Below are positions 25,438 to 33,084 of a stretch of DNA of 64,000 nt, piece after piece. Within the stretch, counting starts at the first letter, position 1; every line of letters starts with the position of its first letter. Made by a program: the position numbers and the translations under genes. The notes beneath the pieces were generated by a model. It was not told the DNA's origin. It saw only the letters and a program-made list of their open reading frames with translations, and did not search any database. Source of the DNA: Duganella fentianensis (GTDB taxonomy: Bacteria; Pseudomonadota; Gammaproteobacteria; Burkholderiales; Burkholderiaceae_D); assembly GCF_009857835.1 (NCBI RefSeq), contig NZ_WWCL01000004.1:620001-684000 (forward strand). The letters are read 5' to 3'.

Positions 25438-25764
25438 TTATTTCGCGTAGTGCTTGCGGGTCTGGGCCACGTCGAGGTCCACTTCGGTCTCGATCAGCGT
25501 GCCATTTTTGCGCGCTTCCAGATAGGCGGCCTGCACCTGCTCGCGCGTCAGCGCTGCCGGCTGGGTGCTGGTGGCCAGTGCTGCGCCCGTAACGGCGGCT
25601 GGTGCGGCGGCCGTGGTGGCGGCTGCGGCTGCGGCGGTAGTGGCAGTTTTGCCGGCTGGTGCGCTGGTCTGGGCGAAGGCGCTGGTAATGGTGGTGGCCG
25701 TAGCGGCGATAGCGAATGCGGCGGTAGCGGCGGCGCTCAACAACTGTTTGCTCATGGTGCTCAT
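25438..25764 (-). CDS. Small Ala/Thr-rich secreted protein, DUF4148-like C-terminus
   Basis: 108 residues: signal peptide (ending AFAQ), a very Ala/Thr-rich low-complexity stretch (residues 33-70), then LTREQVQAAYLEARKNGTLIETEVD, which resembles the DUF4148 motif common in Burkholderiales exported proteins. Function unknown. The start is the ATG at 25764, preceded by TAGGAG at good spacing. It lies 66 bases before the NodT gene and might be transcribed with it. Confidence 0.7.
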   Translation of the reverse strand: MSTMSKQLLSAAATAAFAIAATATTITSAFAQTSAPAGKTATTAAAAAATTAAAPAAVTGAALATSTQPAALTREQVQAAYLEARKNGTLIETEVDLDVAQTRKHYAK

Positions 25765-25883
25765 CTTGATGCTCCTAGCGGGTTGGGATGAGTAAACTAT
25801 ATAGATGAATAGTACATTTGTAAAGTAATTGTTTTCTATCGCAGCGATAGCTTTTCTTGTGGCTGGCAGGAGCGAGCACGGGC

Positions 25884-27065
25884 TCAGGCCGCAGGTGCGC
25901 CGAAGCGCAGGCGCAGTACCAGCGGCATGATGGCCAGATTGAGGGCCAGTACGGAAAGCCAGATGGCGCCGGGCCAGTGCGCGCGCACTGCCATGTAGAT
26001 GGCCGAGAAACCCAGCGGCGCAAGGATCGAGGCCAGACTGACGGCGGCGGCCAGCACGCCCTGGAATTCGCCTTGCTGTTCGGGCGCGACGAGGCGGCTG
26101 GCCAGTGCCTGCAGCGCGGGTGCGCCTATGCCGGCCAGCGCGAACAGGGGCATGACGGCAAATACCTGCCAGTCCTGTCTGGCCATGGCCATGACGGCCA
26201 GCGCGCTGCAGGCGCCCAGCAGGCCGGCCAGAATGGCGCGCCGCTCGCCGAGCAGGCGGGTGGCGCGGCCGGGCAGCAGTGCCTGCGCCAGTGTCTGGCA
26301 GACGCCGAAAGCACCGAGCGACATGCCGATGCGCAGCGCATCCCAGTGGAAGGCATCCTGCCCCCACAGGGCCCAGCAGGTGCCATAGGCTTCGCCGGCC
26401 GCGCTGAAGGCGAAAAACACCAGCGTGACCGGCACTAGCTGCGGCTGCCCCAGCACCCAGCGCAGCGGCAACAGGGGATTGAACTGGTGTAGTTGCAGCG
26501 GCTCGGTACCGGGCGTGCGGGTTTCGGGCAGAGCGCAGAGCGCCAGCAGCAGATTGGCGCCGTTCAGGGCGGCCGCGGCGATGAAGGGCAGCCGCACCCA
26601 GTGTTCGCCCAGCAGGCCGCCCAGTACGGGGCCGATGATAAAGCCGGCGCCGAACATGGCGTTGCATAGACCAAAGCGGGCGGCGCGCTGCCCGACCGTG
26701 GAAATGTCGCTGATGTAGGCGGTGGCGACGGACATGTTCGCGCTGCTCAGGCCGGCAATGGCGCGGCCCAGAAACAGCATCCATAGCTGCGGTGCGCAGG
26801 CCATCAGCAGGTAGTTGATGATGGCGCCGGCCAGCGACAGCAGCAGCACGGGGCGGCGCCCTATGCGGTCGCTGAGGGCGCCCAGCACGGGTGCGAAGAC
26901 AAACTGCATGACGGCGTATAGCGCAGTCATGCTGCCCAGATAGGGCGCCACTTCGCCCTGCTGGCTGACCTGCTCCAAGAGGCGGGGCAGGATGGGGAAG
27001 ATTAGCCCGAGGCCGACGGCGTCTAGCGCCAGCGTGGCATAGATGATGTAGAGAGAGGTAGGCAT
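25884..27065 (-). CDS. Major facilitator superfamily efflux pump, TetA/TCR-like
   Basis: 393 residues and about 12 membrane helices. The opening LYIIYATLALDAVGLGLIFPILPRLL and the loop GALSDRIGRRPVLL (motif A) are those of the Tet (DHA1) subfamily, as is GFIIGPVLGGLLGEHW (motif C). Drug export is likely; tetracycline specificity is not proven by sequence. The start is ATG 27065. It is divergent from the tetR gene, with a palindrome between them. Confidence 0.88.
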   Translation of the reverse strand: MPTSLYIIYATLALDAVGLGLIFPILPRLLEQVSQQGEVAPYLGSMTALYAVMQFVFAPVLGALSDRIGRRPVLLLSLAGAIINYLLMACAPQLWMLFLGRAIAGLSSANMSVATAYISDISTVGQRAARFGLCNAMFGAGFIIGPVLGGLLGEHWVRLPFIAAAALNGANLLLALCALPETRTPGTEPLQLHQFNPLLPLRWVLGQPQLVPVTLVFFAFSAAGEAYGTCWALWGQDAFHWDALRIGMSLGAFGVCQTLAQALLPGRATRLLGERRAILAGLLGACSALAVMAMARQDWQVFAVMPLFALAGIGAPALQALASRLVAPEQQGEFQGVLAAAVSLASILAPLGFSAIYMAVRAHWPGAIWLSVLALNLAIMPLVLRLRFGAPAA

Positions 27066-27093
27066 GGTGAATTTATGTGTGCTGAGTATGAAA

Positions 27094-27108
27094 ATGTACT
27101 CAGTACAT
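27094..27108. promoter_or_regulatory. Palindromic operator between tetA-like and tetR genes
   Basis: ATGTACT-C-AGTACAT is a perfect 7+1+7 palindrome. TGAGTA (27083-27088) with TACTCA (27097-27102) forms an overlapping inverted repeat. It lies upstream of the tetR -10 and 29 bases from the pump start, so TetR binding would cover both promoters. Confidence 0.65.
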
Positions 27109-27121
27109 AAATTGTATCCAG

Positions 27122-27127
27122 TATAAT
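27122..27127 (+). promoter_or_regulatory. -10 element for tetR; implies a leaderless mRNA
   Basis: A perfect TATAAT ends 6 bases before the tetR ATG at 27134, so transcription should begin at or next to the start codon. No Shine-Dalgarno is seen in the gap. The -35 region is poor and overlaps the edge of the palindrome. Confidence 0.55.
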
Positions 27128-27133
27128 CTCGCC

Positions 27134-27772
27134 ATGTCAACCGCTCCCGACCGCCGATCGCGCAAACGCCAAGCCACCCGTCAGGCCATTTCCGATGCCG
27201 CCACCCGCCTGTTCATCGAACGGGGCTTCGATCAGGTGACGGTGGATGACATCGCCGAAGCGGCCGATGTGGGGCGCATGACGGTGTTTAATCACTTCCA
27301 GCGCAAGGAGGACATGTTCTTCGACCGCGATGCGGAAGGGCGCGAGCTGCTGCTGGCCGCCTTGGCTGCGAAGCCGCCGCAGGTAGCGCCGCTGGAAGCG
27401 CTGCGCCGGCTGGCGCACCAGCTGGTGCAGGAACAGCATCCGGCGCTGGCTTTCTCGGCCCGCAGTGCCAGTTTTGTGGTTGCCGTGGGCGCCAGCGAAG
27501 CGCTCAAGGCCAGAGCGCGGGCGATACGGGGGGAACTGGAAGCGGCACTGGCGCAGGCACTGGCGCACAGCGCGGGGCGGGCGGCGCCTGATGCCGATGC
27601 CGAGCTGGCGGCCAGCCTGTTGCTGGCTTGCTGGAGTACGGCCTATTTGCAGGCGCATCAGCGCTACCGTATCAGTGCTGATGAAGCGCAGGCGCAGGCG
27701 CTGTTTCTGGCGCGGGTAGAGCAGGGCCATGCGGCGGTGCAGGCGGCGCTGGCCGGCACGCCTTACGTCTAG
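27134..27772 (+). CDS. TetR-family transcriptional regulator
   Basis: 212 residues. The N-terminal helix-turn-helix is AISDAATRLFIERGFDQVTVDDIAEAADVGRMTVFNHF, listed in pieces: helix 1 DAATRLFIERG, helix 2 TVDDIAEAADV, recognition helix GRMTVFNHF. The Ala/Leu-rich C-terminal ligand domain is unremarkable. It very probably represses the divergent MFS pump and itself through the palindrome at 27094. It appears to be translated from a leaderless transcript. Confidence 0.92.
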   Translation: MSTAPDRRSRKRQATRQAISDAATRLFIERGFDQVTVDDIAEAADVGRMTVFNHFQRKEDMFFDRDAEGRELLLAALAAKPPQVAPLEALRRLAHQLVQEQHPALAFSARSASFVVAVGASEALKARARAIRGELEAALAQALAHSAGRAAPDADAELAASLLLACWSTAYLQAHQRYRISADEAQAQALFLARVEQGHAAVQAALAGTPYV

Positions 27773-27811
27773 GGGCTGGCGGCTAGCGGGGCAGCCGCAT
27801 ATTGCAGGCAT

Positions 27812-27840
27812 AAAAAAAGGGAGCGCGTGGCTCCCTTTTT
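27812..27840. terminator. Bidirectional terminator between tetR and sodB
   Basis: GGGAGC and GCTCCC pair around a 5-base loop, flanked by an A7 run on the left and T5 on the right, so it terminates both the rightward tetR and the leftward sodB transcripts. Confidence 0.9.
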
Positions 27841-27859
27841 GCTGTTGCGTGATCGACGA

Positions 27860-28438
27860 TCAGGCGAAGTTGGCAGCAGCGAAGTCCCAGTTGGCCAGCT
27901 TGAAGAAGGTCTCAACATATTTAGGACGGACGTTGCGGTAGTCGATGTAGTAAGCGTGTTCCCACAGGTCGCAGGTCAGCAGTGCTTTGGCATCGGTGGT
28001 CAGCGGGGTTGCAGCGTTGGAGGTGTTGACGATGTCCAGCGTACCGTCGGCTTTTTTCACCAGCCAGGTCCAGCTCGAACCGAAGTTGCCTACGCAGGAC
28101 TTGGTGAACTCTTCCTTGAACTTGTCGAACGAACCCCATTTGGCGTTGATGGCGTCAGCCAGCGTGCCTTCTGGTGCGCCTTTGCCGTTCGGGGTCAGGC
28201 CGTTCCAGTAGAAGGTGTGGTTCCACACCTGAGCTGCGTTGTTGAACACGCCGCCCGACGATTTTTTGACGATTTCTTCCAGCGACAGGTTCTCGAACTC
28301 GGTACCTTTGATCAGGTTGTTCAGGTTGGTCACATACGTTTGATGGTGTTTACCGTAGTGGTATTCCAGCGTTTCTTGCGAGATGTGCGGCGCCAGAGCG
28401 TCGATGGCATAGGGCAGAGGTGGCAGAGTATGTTCCAT
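27860..28438 (-). CDS. sodB: Superoxide dismutase, iron type
   Basis: 192 residues. It converts superoxide to hydrogen peroxide and oxygen in the cytoplasm. Metal ligands are the His in YHYGKHHQTYV, the His in VWNHTFYW, and Asp and His in DLWEHAYYIDY. The Gln-bearing NNAAQVWNH and GSSWTWLV pattern favour Fe over Mn. AAAGGA precedes the ATG at 28438. The leader contains five phased GTTGCT repeats (see 28455). Confidence 0.96.
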   Translation of the reverse strand: MEHTLPPLPYAIDALAPHISQETLEYHYGKHHQTYVTNLNNLIKGTEFENLSLEEIVKKSSGGVFNNAAQVWNHTFYWNGLTPNGKGAPEGTLADAINAKWGSFDKFKEEFTKSCVGNFGSSWTWLVKKADGTLDIVNTSNAATPLTTDAKALLTCDLWEHAYYIDYRNVRPKYVETFFKLANWDFAAANFA

Positions 28439-28454
28439 TGTTATTCCTTTAATG

Positions 28455-28501
28455 GTTGCTGTTAGTTGCTAACTGTTTGCTGACTGTTGCTGCTAGTTGC
28501 T
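28455..28501. repeat. Five 10-11-bp-phased GTTGCT repeats in the sodB leader
   Basis: GTTGCT (or GTTTGCT) occurs at 28455, 28465, 28475, 28486 and 28496, one helical turn apart. On the sodB strand this reads as a run of AGCAAC units between 17 and 63 bases before the start codon. It could be a protein-binding array or a repeated RNA element in the leader. Function unknown. Confidence 0.6.
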
Positions 28502-28547
28502 GTTAAAAACCGGAGTGATTTTTGTCGAAACGTCCAGCATTGTAAAG

Positions 28548-28561
28548 CGGAAGCGCTTTCG
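28548..28561. promoter_or_regulatory. LacI-type operator-like sequence upstream of sodB
   Basis: CGGAAGC-GCTTTCG is a 14-bp inverted repeat with one mismatch and the central CG-type symmetry of LacI-family sites. It is upstream of sodB and downstream of the lacI-type gene. It could instead be a weak terminator stem. Confidence 0.4.
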
Positions 28562-28603
28562 CTGCAGGAAAGCCTTCAATTCCGTGTGGCTAAACCTGAA
28601 ATG

Positions 28604-29623
28604 CTAGCGTACGCGCCGCGTGGTTTCGCGCACCACCAGTTCCAGCGGCGGCACTTCGCCCCGTGCCGGTTCGCCGTTAATGATGCGCATCAGCGCCTGG
28701 GTGGCGATGCGGCCGATGTCGTACAGGGGCTGGCGCACCGTGGTCAGGGGCGGGGTGGTGTAGGAAGAGCCGGGCAGGTCATCGAAGCCGACCAGCGAGA
28801 TATCGTCCGGCACGCGTATGCCTTTGCGGTACAGCGCCAGCCGCGCGCCATAAGCCGTCAGGTCGTTGGCGGCGAAGACGGCCGTGAACTGCTGGTGGGT
28901 GTCGAACAGCTGGTTCATGGCCAGCATGCCGCTCGATTCGTGGTAATCGCCTTCCACGATCAGCTTGTCGTCGAGCGCGATGCCGGCTTCCCTGAGGGCG
29001 CGGGTGTAGCCGGCCAGACGCTCGCCGGCATCGATATTGTTGGCCGGACCCGTGATGAAGGCAATGCGCCGGTGGCCCAGCTCGATCAGATGGTGTACGG
29101 CCAGATAGGCGCCTGCCTCGTTATCGAGCTTGAAGCCCAGCGCGCTGGCCGTGTGCAGCGCCCGTCCCGTAGAAACGATGGGGCGCTGGGCGGAGAAGTT
29201 CAGCACCGTCTGGTCCGACATGCGGCCCGACAGCAGGATGATGCCGTCGACCTTGCGTGCCAGCAGCAAACGGATACGGTCGGCTTCTTCCTCGGCATCC
29301 CAGTGGCCGCTGACGATCACCGAAGCATAGCCGGTGTTTTTCAGGCCATCATCGACGCCGCGCAGGGTTTCATCGAAGAAGGGCGAGGAAATATCCTGCA
29401 CCACAATGCCTATGGTCATGGAGCGGCCTTTTTTCAGGCCCTGCGCCATCTGGTTGGGCGCGAACTTCACTTTGTCGATGGCCGCCAGTACGGCATCGCG
29501 CTTGTCGTCGGAGACCCGGGCCGTGCCGTTGAGGATGCGGGAAACGGTGCTGGGCGAGACGCCCGCCAGACGGGCAACATCCATCAGAGTCGAAGGGCCG
29601 GAGTGTCGCGTATTGTCTGCCAA
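28604..29623 (-). CDS. LacI-family transcriptional regulator, likely controlling glk
   Basis: 339 residues. The helix-turn-helix is LMDVARLAGVSPSTVSRILNG (about residues 13-33), followed by the hinge MAQGLKKGRSMTIGIVVQDI and a periplasmic-binding-like sugar domain ending LPGSSYTTPPLTTVRQP. It is divergent from glucokinase, and two 14-bp LacI-type palindromes lie in the shared region (29662 and 29774). Autoregulation and glk control are therefore likely. The effector sugar is unknown. Confidence 0.92.
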   Translation of the reverse strand: MADNTRHSGPSTLMDVARLAGVSPSTVSRILNGTARVSDDKRDAVLAAIDKVKFAPNQMAQGLKKGRSMTIGIVVQDISSPFFDETLRGVDDGLKNTGYASVIVSGHWDAEEEADRIRLLLARKVDGIILLSGRMSDQTVLNFSAQRPIVSTGRALHTASALGFKLDNEAGAYLAVHHLIELGHRRIAFITGPANNIDAGERLAGYTRALREAGIALDDKLIVEGDYHESSGMLAMNQLFDTHQQFTAVFAANDLTAYGARLALYRKGIRVPDDISLVGFDDLPGSSYTTPPLTTVRQPLYDIGRIATQALMRIINGEPARGEVPPLELVVRETTRRVR

Positions 29624-29661
29624 GGGATGTCCTGCTGCTGGAAATGGGGAAGTACGGTTTG

Positions 29662-29675
29662 TGAAAACCTTTTCG
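29662..29675. promoter_or_regulatory. LacI-type operator, regulator-proximal
   Basis: TGAAAAC-CTTTTCG, close to the ideal TGAAAACGTTTTCA. It lies 39 bases before the LacI-type gene start. Confidence 0.55.
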
Positions 29676-29773
29676 CCGCAAGATTACCATAAATCGCTGA
29701 GCTAACTGGCAATTGTCCATGCTGTGCCGCCCGGACTGGCAAAATGCTATGGTTTTGTGGGTAAAATGCGGTT

Positions 29774-29787
29774 TGAAATCGTTTTCA
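29774..29787. promoter_or_regulatory. LacI-type operator, glk-proximal
   Basis: TGAAATC-GTTTTCA, a 14-bp palindrome with one mismatch. It is 72 bases before the glk start and 112 bp centre-to-centre from the other operator, a spacing that would allow looping. Confidence 0.65.
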
Positions 29788-29858
29788 CGCACGTGCTGGC
29801 ATATAATCGCGAACAGCTGACCCCACAGCGTACCCGCAGAAATAGAACAGGAAGCAGC

Positions 29859-30851
29859 ATGGAGACCGTCGCACATATCCACCTCTCGAATGGCCCCCGC
29901 CTGCTGGCGGATGTAGGCGGCAGGCGCGCCAGTTTCGGGCTGGAGACGGCGCCCAACTGCATCGTCGCCGTGTGGGAGACGGATTGCGCCGATTACCCCA
30001 CGCTGGGGGCGGCACTGGTGGCCTATCTGTCGCAGCCGGCCACGGTGGCGGCTGGCGGTTATCAGGCCCGCTATGCCGGCATCGCCATCGCCAATCCCAT
30101 CGACGGCGACTGGGTCACCATGACCAATCACCACTGGTCGTTTTCCATCGAAGCCGTGTGCTCGCAGTTCAGCCTGAAGTCGCTGGTGGTGGTGAACGAT
30201 TTCAAGGCGCTGGCCAGTGCCTTGCCCTATCTCGATGCGGCGCACCGTCACCAGATTGGCGGCGGTGTGGCGCGCGAGGGCGCCATGATAGGACTGGTGG
30301 GCGCCGATGCCGGGCTAGGTGTGTCGGGGCTGGTGCCGGCCGGCGAGCGCTGGATCGCCATCGACAGCGAAGGCGGGCACAGTACTTTTGCTCCCATGAA
30401 CGAGCGCGAAATCGACATCCTGCGTTATGCGCGGCGCTACCACGAACACGTGTCGAGCGAACGGCTGGTGTCGGGACTGGGGCTGGCGCTGGTGTACCGT
30501 GCGCTGGCCGAGCGGGCCCGCATCACGGCGCAGGATCTGGATGCCGTGCAGATTACCGAGCGTGGTCTGGCGCGCACCTGTCCCGTCTGTGAAGAGACCC
30601 TGCTGGCATTCTGCGAAATGCTGGGTACGGTGGCCGGCAATGTGGCGCTGACGCTGGGCGCCAAAGGCGGCATCTATATCGGCGGCCGCGTGGTGCCGCC
30701 CATGCTGGCGTTCTTCGAACGTTCCGGCTTCCGCGCCCGCTTCGAACAGAAGGGGCGCTTCTCCGACTATCTGGCGCACATTCCTACGCTGGTGATCACG
30801 GAAAAATATCCTACCCTGATCGGCATGTCGGCCATGCTGTCGGCAACCTGA
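29859..30851 (+). CDS. glk: Glucokinase
   Basis: A 330-residue cytoplasmic enzyme that phosphorylates glucose to glucose 6-phosphate with ATP. The phosphate-binding loop RLLADVGGRRASFGLE is at the N-terminus. The catalytic region VVNDFKALASALPYL has the Asp of the Glk family, and GGHSTFAP and GAKGGIYIGGRVVP follow. The frame extends to 29724, but ATG 29859 with AGGAAG fits. It is divergent from the LacI-type gene. Confidence 0.94.
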   Translation: METVAHIHLSNGPRLLADVGGRRASFGLETAPNCIVAVWETDCADYPTLGAALVAYLSQPATVAAGGYQARYAGIAIANPIDGDWVTMTNHHWSFSIEAVCSQFSLKSLVVVNDFKALASALPYLDAAHRHQIGGGVAREGAMIGLVGADAGLGVSGLVPAGERWIAIDSEGGHSTFAPMNEREIDILRYARRYHEHVSSERLVSGLGLALVYRALAERARITAQDLDAVQITERGLARTCPVCEETLLAFCEMLGTVAGNVALTLGAKGGIYIGGRVVPPMLAFFERSGFRARFEQKGRFSDYLAHIPTLVITEKYPTLIGMSAMLSAT

Positions 30852-30871
30852 GCTACTTGCCTGCTTGCGCT

Positions 30872-30904
30872 GCGCCTGATGCGGCGCGCCTGATGCGGTG
30901 CGCC
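30872..30904. repeat. Two and a third copies of a 14-bp tandem repeat between glk and xseA
   Basis: GCGCCTGATGCGGC (30872-30885), GCGCCTGATGCGGT (30886-30899) and GCGCC (30900-30904), filling most of the gap between two convergent genes. The unit can also fold on itself (GCGCC/GGCGC), so it may act as a terminator. Confidence 0.75.
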
Positions 30905-32257
30905 CTATTCCAGCGGCTGTACCGATGCCACGCCTACCTGCGCGCTGCCGCCAGCGACGCGCAGTGTAATCGTGCTGGGCGCCGTGAGCTGGGCCGGATC
31001 GCGCACGATGCTGCCCTGCGCATCGCTGACGATGGCATAGCCGCGTTCCAGTGTGCGCTGCGGATTCAAGAGCGCGAGCTGCGACGACCATGCGGCCAGC
31101 GCTTCACGCCGCTGGCTCAGTTGTGTGCCCAGCGCCAGCGTGGCGCGGTACTGCAGATGGGCGAGCCCCGTGCGCTGTGCCCTTACATCGGGCTTGAGCG
31201 CCGCTAGCCGGTCTCGCAGTCGCTGCATCTGGTAGCGCGCCTGTGCCAGCGGTGCACGGTTGGCATGGGTCAGCGTGCTGGCCAGCGCCTGCAGTTTCAG
31301 GCGCTGCTGGCGGATCTGGGCGGCAGGGCTGAGCAGGCGGTGGCTGTAGTTATCCAGCGTCTGCGCCGCTTCGCTGCCCGTACGGCGCATGGCGCGGCGC
31401 AGATCGATCACATGTGCGCGCAATTCTGCCACCCAGTCGGCGCGCGGCGTCACGGCCAGTTCGGCCGCTGCGGTGGGCGTGGCAGCGCGCAGGTCGGCGG
31501 CAAAGTCGCAGATGGTGAAGTCGGTTTCGTGGCCCACGCCGGAGATTACCGGCATGCGGCAGTTGGCGACGGCATACGCCACATCTTCATCATTGAAAGC
31601 CCACAGGTCTTCGATGCTGCCGCCGCCACGGCAGACGATCAGTACATCGCAGTCATTGCGCAGCGAGGCCGTATCGATGGCGGCAGCGATTTTCTCGCCT
31701 GCGCCCTGACCCTGCACGGGAGTAGGGTAGAGCACCACGTTGACATGGGGCGCGCGCCGCTGCAGCGCCGTCAGCACATCGCGCAGGGCCGCCGCCTGCG
31801 GGCTGGTGACGATGCCCACCGTGCGCGGGAACAGCGGCAGCGGGCGCTTGCGTTCGGGGTGGAACAGGCCGGCCGCTTCCAGCTTTTCCTTCAGGCGCAG
31901 AAAGGCTTCGAACAGCGAGCCCACGCCGGCGCGGCGGATGGCTTCCACGTTGATCTGGTAATCGCCGCGCGCACCGTATAGCGTGACCAGGGCGCGCACT
32001 TCCACCTTGTCGCCCTCGCGCGGGATGAAACTGGCGTACTGGGCGCGGCCACGGAACATTACGGCGCGCACCTGCGCCGCATCATCCTTGAGGGTGAAAT
32101 ACCAGTGGCCCGAGCTGGCGCGGGTGAAGTTGGAAACTTCGCCGCTGATCCAGGTCAGCGGGAAAGAGCGTTCCAGCAATCGGGCCACGGCCTGGTTCAG
32201 GGCACTCACGCTGATGACGGGAGCGCTGGGCGGGGCGGCAGTATCGGCAGAATTCAT
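30905..32257 (-). CDS. xseA: Exodeoxyribonuclease VII large subunit
   Basis: 450 residues. With XseB it degrades single-stranded DNA in both directions. The OB-fold N-terminus is VSALNQAVARLLERSFPLTWISGEVSNF, read as separate strands. The catalytic core contains VGIVTSPQAAALRDVL, CRGGGSIEDLWAFNDE and ISGVGHETDFTICDFAADLRAATPTAAAE, and a long coiled coil follows. It is divergent from exbB across the 1-kb DnaA/IHF region. Confidence 0.95.
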   Translation of the reverse strand: MNSADTAAPPSAPVISVSALNQAVARLLERSFPLTWISGEVSNFTRASSGHWYFTLKDDAAQVRAVMFRGRAQYASFIPREGDKVEVRALVTLYGARGDYQINVEAIRRAGVGSLFEAFLRLKEKLEAAGLFHPERKRPLPLFPRTVGIVTSPQAAALRDVLTALQRRAPHVNVVLYPTPVQGQGAGEKIAAAIDTASLRNDCDVLIVCRGGGSIEDLWAFNDEDVAYAVANCRMPVISGVGHETDFTICDFAADLRAATPTAAAELAVTPRADWVAELRAHVIDLRRAMRRTGSEAAQTLDNYSHRLLSPAAQIRQQRLKLQALASTLTHANRAPLAQARYQMQRLRDRLAALKPDVRAQRTGLAHLQYRATLALGTQLSQRREALAAWSSQLALLNPQRTLERGYAIVSDAQGSIVRDPAQLTAPSTITLRVAGGSAQVGVASVQPLE

Positions 32258-32464
32258 AGTGGCGACAGCGAGGGGTGTCCGGTGGACGGGGAAAATCGGC
32301 TAGTGCGGGATTTTAACGCGTTCGTGGCTGTGCATAGCTATCCACATGGCTAGAAAGCCGTCATACAGCCGTCACACGGTACAGATTGCCCTAAATATTG
32401 CATGTATAGCACTGATTTTAAACGATAAATCACCCTGCTAAATTCCTGTGCAGCGGTAAAAACT

Positions 32465-32547
32465 CCTTATAAATCAAGTGCTTTGCAAAAGTCATGGGTG
32501 GTTGCGCACAAAGTTATCCACAAAAAATGTGTAGAAATCCACCGCGC
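32465..32547 (+). promoter_or_regulatory. Module A: IHF-like site and DnaA box
   Basis: The IHF-like core AATCAAGTGCTTT starts at 32472 (8 of 9 fixed positions). The DnaA box TTATCCACA is at 32514-32522, with the inverted arm TGTGTAGAA from 32528. A further degenerate box TTCTCCACA (32568-32576), followed by GTGCAGAACTG, lies between modules A and B. Confidence 0.75.
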
Positions 32548-32635
32548 TGACGATTCCGGCAGGAATTTTCTCCACATGCGGTGCAGAACTGCGCAGATGT
32601 CGTCTCTGCATTATTTTTATGCATGCTTGTAATTT

Positions 32636-32716
32636 CCTTCCAAATCAAACACTTGCCTAATTACATCGGCCGTTGCGCACAATCTTATCCACACAAAGTG
32701 TGTAGAAGTACACAGC
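32636..32716 (+). promoter_or_regulatory. Module B: IHF-like site and DnaA box
   Basis: The IHF core AATCAAACACTTG at 32643-32655 matches the consensus fully. The DnaA box TTATCCACA is at 32685-32693. CACAC-AAA-GTGTG makes a perfect palindrome over the box end. Confidence 0.8.
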
Positions 32717-32774
32717 ACGTACGCAGATTTTAGGCTGTCTGCGGCTGCCTATTTTTTGAGCTTGAAATAAATTT

Positions 32775-32855
32775 CCTTATAAATCAATGTACTTAGCAGT
32801 GACGTACAGCCTTGCGCACAATCTTATCCACATAATTTGTGCAGAACTGCACAGT
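32775..32855 (+). promoter_or_regulatory. Module C: IHF-like site and DnaA box
   Basis: AATCAATGTACTT starts at 32782; the TTR part is shifted by one base, so this is the weakest IHF match. The DnaA box TTATCCACA is at 32824-32832, followed by TAATT and the inverted TGTGCAGAA. Confidence 0.75.
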
Positions 32856-32946
32856 TGTCCCCGTCAGGGGTAGAAAAGTGTCACATTAATAATGGAATGG
32901 GCACTTGGCTTCCCCCGTGCTGGAATTTTGCGCAGGAGAACTATAT

Positions 32947-33027
32947 TGATTGAAATCAATGAGTTAACGGGCCACCCCATGCCTTGCTCACAATCTTATC
33001 AACAGAATATGGGCACAACTTTTGCAT
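32947..33027 (+). promoter_or_regulatory. Module D: IHF-like site and diverged DnaA box
   Basis: The IHF core AATCAATGAGTTA at 32954-32966 matches the consensus fully. The box is TTATCAACA (32996-33004), one base from consensus; the inverted arm is degraded. Confidence 0.7.
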
Positions 33028-33084
33028 GTTCACAGGGGAGCTACCGTTGCTGCGCTGCGTTATTTTTGAGCTTGATAATTTTCC

